A stretch of DNA of 64,000 bases, from assembly GCA_031430595.1 (NCBI GenBank), contig JANPBU010000016.1, positions 1 through 64,000 of the forward strand. The letters are read 5' to 3'. Source of the stretch: JANNBN01 sp031430595. GTDB taxonomy: Bacteria > Actinomycetota > Acidimicrobiia > Acidimicrobiales > JANYDT01. The notes below the pieces were generated by a model that was not told where the DNA came from, ran no database searches, and was given only the letters and a program-made list of their open reading frames with translations. The position numbers and the translations under genes were made by a program. Of this stretch, positions 62,493-64,000 are shown one piece after another. Positions within the stretch are counted from its first letter, which is position 1. Every line of letters begins with the position of its first letter.

Positions 62493-63610
62493 TCTCGGTT
62501 TATATGCGCGCCGACGTTCCACAGATTCCCCAACCAAACCCAACGCTCACGCAGGCCCAGATATCACTCACGCTTCAGCAGGCCACTCAATGGGCTCAGG
62601 GCAGAGGCGATGAACTCGTAGACCTCGACACCGAACTATCGCAGCAACCCGAACTGAAATCGACCGATCTCACGCTAGCGTTCGCAGTGTGGACCCTCGC
62701 AGCCGGGGCGATTTCTGAAGCATCGTCTGCTCCCCTTCCCAACCTCTCGGCACCACCCGCCACCATTCTTCGCTCGTATCATCAAGCACTGGCGAAGCTC
62801 TGGAACCCACTTATTGCGCACGACGGTCTTGAACTAGCCGGAAACACCAACGAGGCAATTCGTTTGGTTGATTCATTGATCGAGGCAACCAAAACCGGCA
62901 TTCATTCGGCCGCCTCCGCCGTAACGGGGCGAACAATGATCGCAGAACACCTAGTTACGGCAGCAACGCTGAGTAAACAACTCGATATTGGGGCATCTGA
63001 GTTGGCCCGCCTCCACCAACAATCCGCTGCAATGACTGCGTCAAGCACCCCAACCGAAATCGCCGACCTTGCGGCACGCGCTGCTGGGCTTCGATCTGAT
63101 CTCGAAACAGCGGCGGCTGAACGGTCTCGGTTACTCAACTCAATCGGCGACGAAACAAGACTGTTAGATGAACTCCGGGTTCTTGAGATAAAAGCTCGAA
63201 CCGTAAGCACACAGACTGCCAGCACATTTTCACAACCACCGAGGTTGGGTATTTTGTCGGTTGACGCACTGGGGCCAACGCCCCCAATCCCAGACCTTGA
63301 AGGCCAACCGTGGCCGGCGGTGCGAACGCTTTTGGCGGCACGAGCCGAAAAACTTGGTCGGGCAAAACAAGCACTGGTCATGATCATTGACCGCCACGAA
63401 GCAATGCTCGAAGAGCGAATCTCGTTGCGAGGGATGGTTGACGGGTACCACGCCAAGACAACTTCAACTCGAACCGCAGACCTTCCTGATGTGGCAGCTG
63501 CGTACACCAGTGCGAAGCAGCTTCTCTGGACCGCACCATGCGATCTCGAGGCCGCTCGCAAAGCCACAAATACGTATGTCCAATTAGTTTCAGCGTCGAA
63601 CAAGGGATAA
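62489..63610 (+). CDS. Helical protein of unknown function inside the PknG cluster
   Basis: This 373-residue protein starts at a GTG overlapping the glnH stop (GTGA). There is no signal or membrane helix, so it is probably cytoplasmic. It is almost all helical, with a coiled-coil-like middle (AARAAGLRSDLETAAAERSRLL; ETRLLDELRVLEIKARTV) and proline-rich breaks (LGPTPPIPDLEGQPWP). It lies between the sensor lipoprotein and pknG, with pknG starting 5 nt after its stop. I do not recognise the family. An adaptor or regulator linking GlnX to PknG is the simplest idea, but this is inference. Confidence 0.75.
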   Translation: MISVYMRADVPQIPQPNPTLTQAQISLTLQQATQWAQGRGDELVDLDTELSQQPELKSTDLTLAFAVWTLAAGAISEASSAPLPNLSAPPATILRSYHQALAKLWNPLIAHDGLELAGNTNEAIRLVDSLIEATKTGIHSAASAVTGRTMIAEHLVTAATLSKQLDIGASELARLHQQSAAMTASSTPTEIADLAARAAGLRSDLETAAAERSRLLNSIGDETRLLDELRVLEIKARTVSTQTASTFSQPPRLGILSVDALGPTPPIPDLEGQPWPAVRTLLAARAEKLGRAKQALVMIIDRHEAMLEERISLRGMVDGYHAKTTSTRTADLPDVAAAYTSAKQLLWTAPCDLEAARKATNTYVQLVSASNKG

Positions 63611-63615
63611 CAGAC

Positions 63616-64000
63616 ATGGCTACAACAACTCGTTGTTTGCAACCAGGCTGCGCGGGCGCCATCGAAGATGGTTATTGCGATACCTGCGGTCTCTCGCCCG
63701 CGATTTCCCAATCGTCGGCCGTCTCAACAGGCACTTCACCAAACCCAGCATCGGGTGTCACTGCTTCGTTACCCGCCCCGCCAATGGCTGCCCAGCAAGG
63801 CAGTTCACCGGTTTCATCGATGACCCGCGGAACCGGTTCGACGGCGTTGGGTTCAGCGACAATCGGAAGCCGTCGTGCCGCACCAACTACAGCGACGAGA
63901 CGATTATCGAAACGCCTTGATCAATCGCGACTTGGTCAGGGCTTGGTCAATATTCCGGCGGCGCTCCCAGTCGATCCTTCGAAAAGCCTGCTGGTAAATG
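63616..64000 (+). CDS. pknG: Serine/threonine protein kinase PknG, N-terminal part (partial)
   Basis: The first 128 residues are present before the window ends. They contain an N-terminal zinc-finger-like CLQPGC...CDTCG (residues 7-24), also found at the start of Streptomyces-type PknG proteins (from memory). A Ser/Thr/Pro-rich stretch follows, with a threonine-containing MTRGTG motif that would suit regulatory phosphorylation. Then comes RLGQGLVNIPAALPVDPSKS, matching the conserved lead-in to the rubredoxin and kinase domains. PknG controls the 2-oxoglutarate/glutamate node through the FHA protein GarA/OdhI. The kinase domain lies beyond the window. Confidence 0.87.
   Translation, partial: MATTTRCLQPGCAGAIEDGYCDTCGLSPAISQSSAVSTGTSPNPASGVTASLPAPPMAAQQGSSPVSSMTRGTGSTALGSATIGSRRAAPTTATRRLSKRLDQSRLGQGLVNIPAALPVDPSKSLLVN

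Overview
The window looks like a chromosomal segment of an actinobacterium, most likely of the class Acidimicrobiia (Ilumatobacteraceae-like; this placement is inference). The signs are a WhiB regulator, a PknG/GlnX/GlnH signalling cluster, a long type-2 isoleucyl-tRNA synthetase under an AUC-specifier T-box with a short Stem I, a PriA-like HisA, cell-wall-binding repeats, moderate-to-high GC, and many genes that start 6-8 nt after a TANNNT box, as expected for leaderless mRNAs.

Bases 1-16000 are accessory. A giant secreted Rhs/YD-repeat polymorphic-toxin gene (about 3,618 residues, minus strand) is followed by a small putative immunity gene. Next come displaced copies of its Rhs core, each with a different tail and a different downstream gene, and finally an ISL3-like insertion sequence at the window edge. 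Bases 15998-16544 hold the Rhs promoter region, a TG microsatellite and the ileS T-box leader.

Bases 16545-31200 carry ileS, a 42-residue basic protein, an HSL-type esterase, a SnoaL-like protein, acetyl-CoA synthetase, a short-chain dehydrogenase, a succinate-semialdehyde dehydrogenase and a methyltransferase. They end with a tightly overlapping operon of thymidine kinase, MauE-like, MauD-like, a 12-cysteine MauA-like domain fused to cell-wall-binding repeats, a membrane gene broken by an in-frame TGA, and an unknown protein.

Bases 31200-47300 hold a lipoprotein, the operon miaB / DUF952-MFS fusion / dtd / amidase, a divergent pair of CitE-family lyases, a methyltransferase split by an in-frame TAG, a WGR protein facing a MoxR-VWA ATPase, and a carbohydrate ABC transporter (binding protein and two permeases, no ATPase). 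A symmetric array of 8-bp boxes with 22-bp spacing lies between miaB and the lyases.

Bases 47300-60150 include small unknown proteins, a Gfo/Idh/MocA oxidoreductase divergent from an aldo-keto reductase / LLM flavin monooxygenase / metallo-hydrolase operon, whiB, a secreted GH44 glycosidase, hisA/priA fused at its 3' end to an arsR remnant, an SRPBCC protein, an M3 peptidase and a membrane-anchored endonuclease/phosphatase-fold protein. Bases 60215-64000 hold the glnX-glnH-(helical protein)-pknG cluster, which runs off the end.

The items I find most worth following up are the MauA-like/cell-wall-binding fusion with its own disulfide machinery, the inverted 22-bp-spaced operator array, the extra helical protein in the PknG cluster, and the modular Rhs array.
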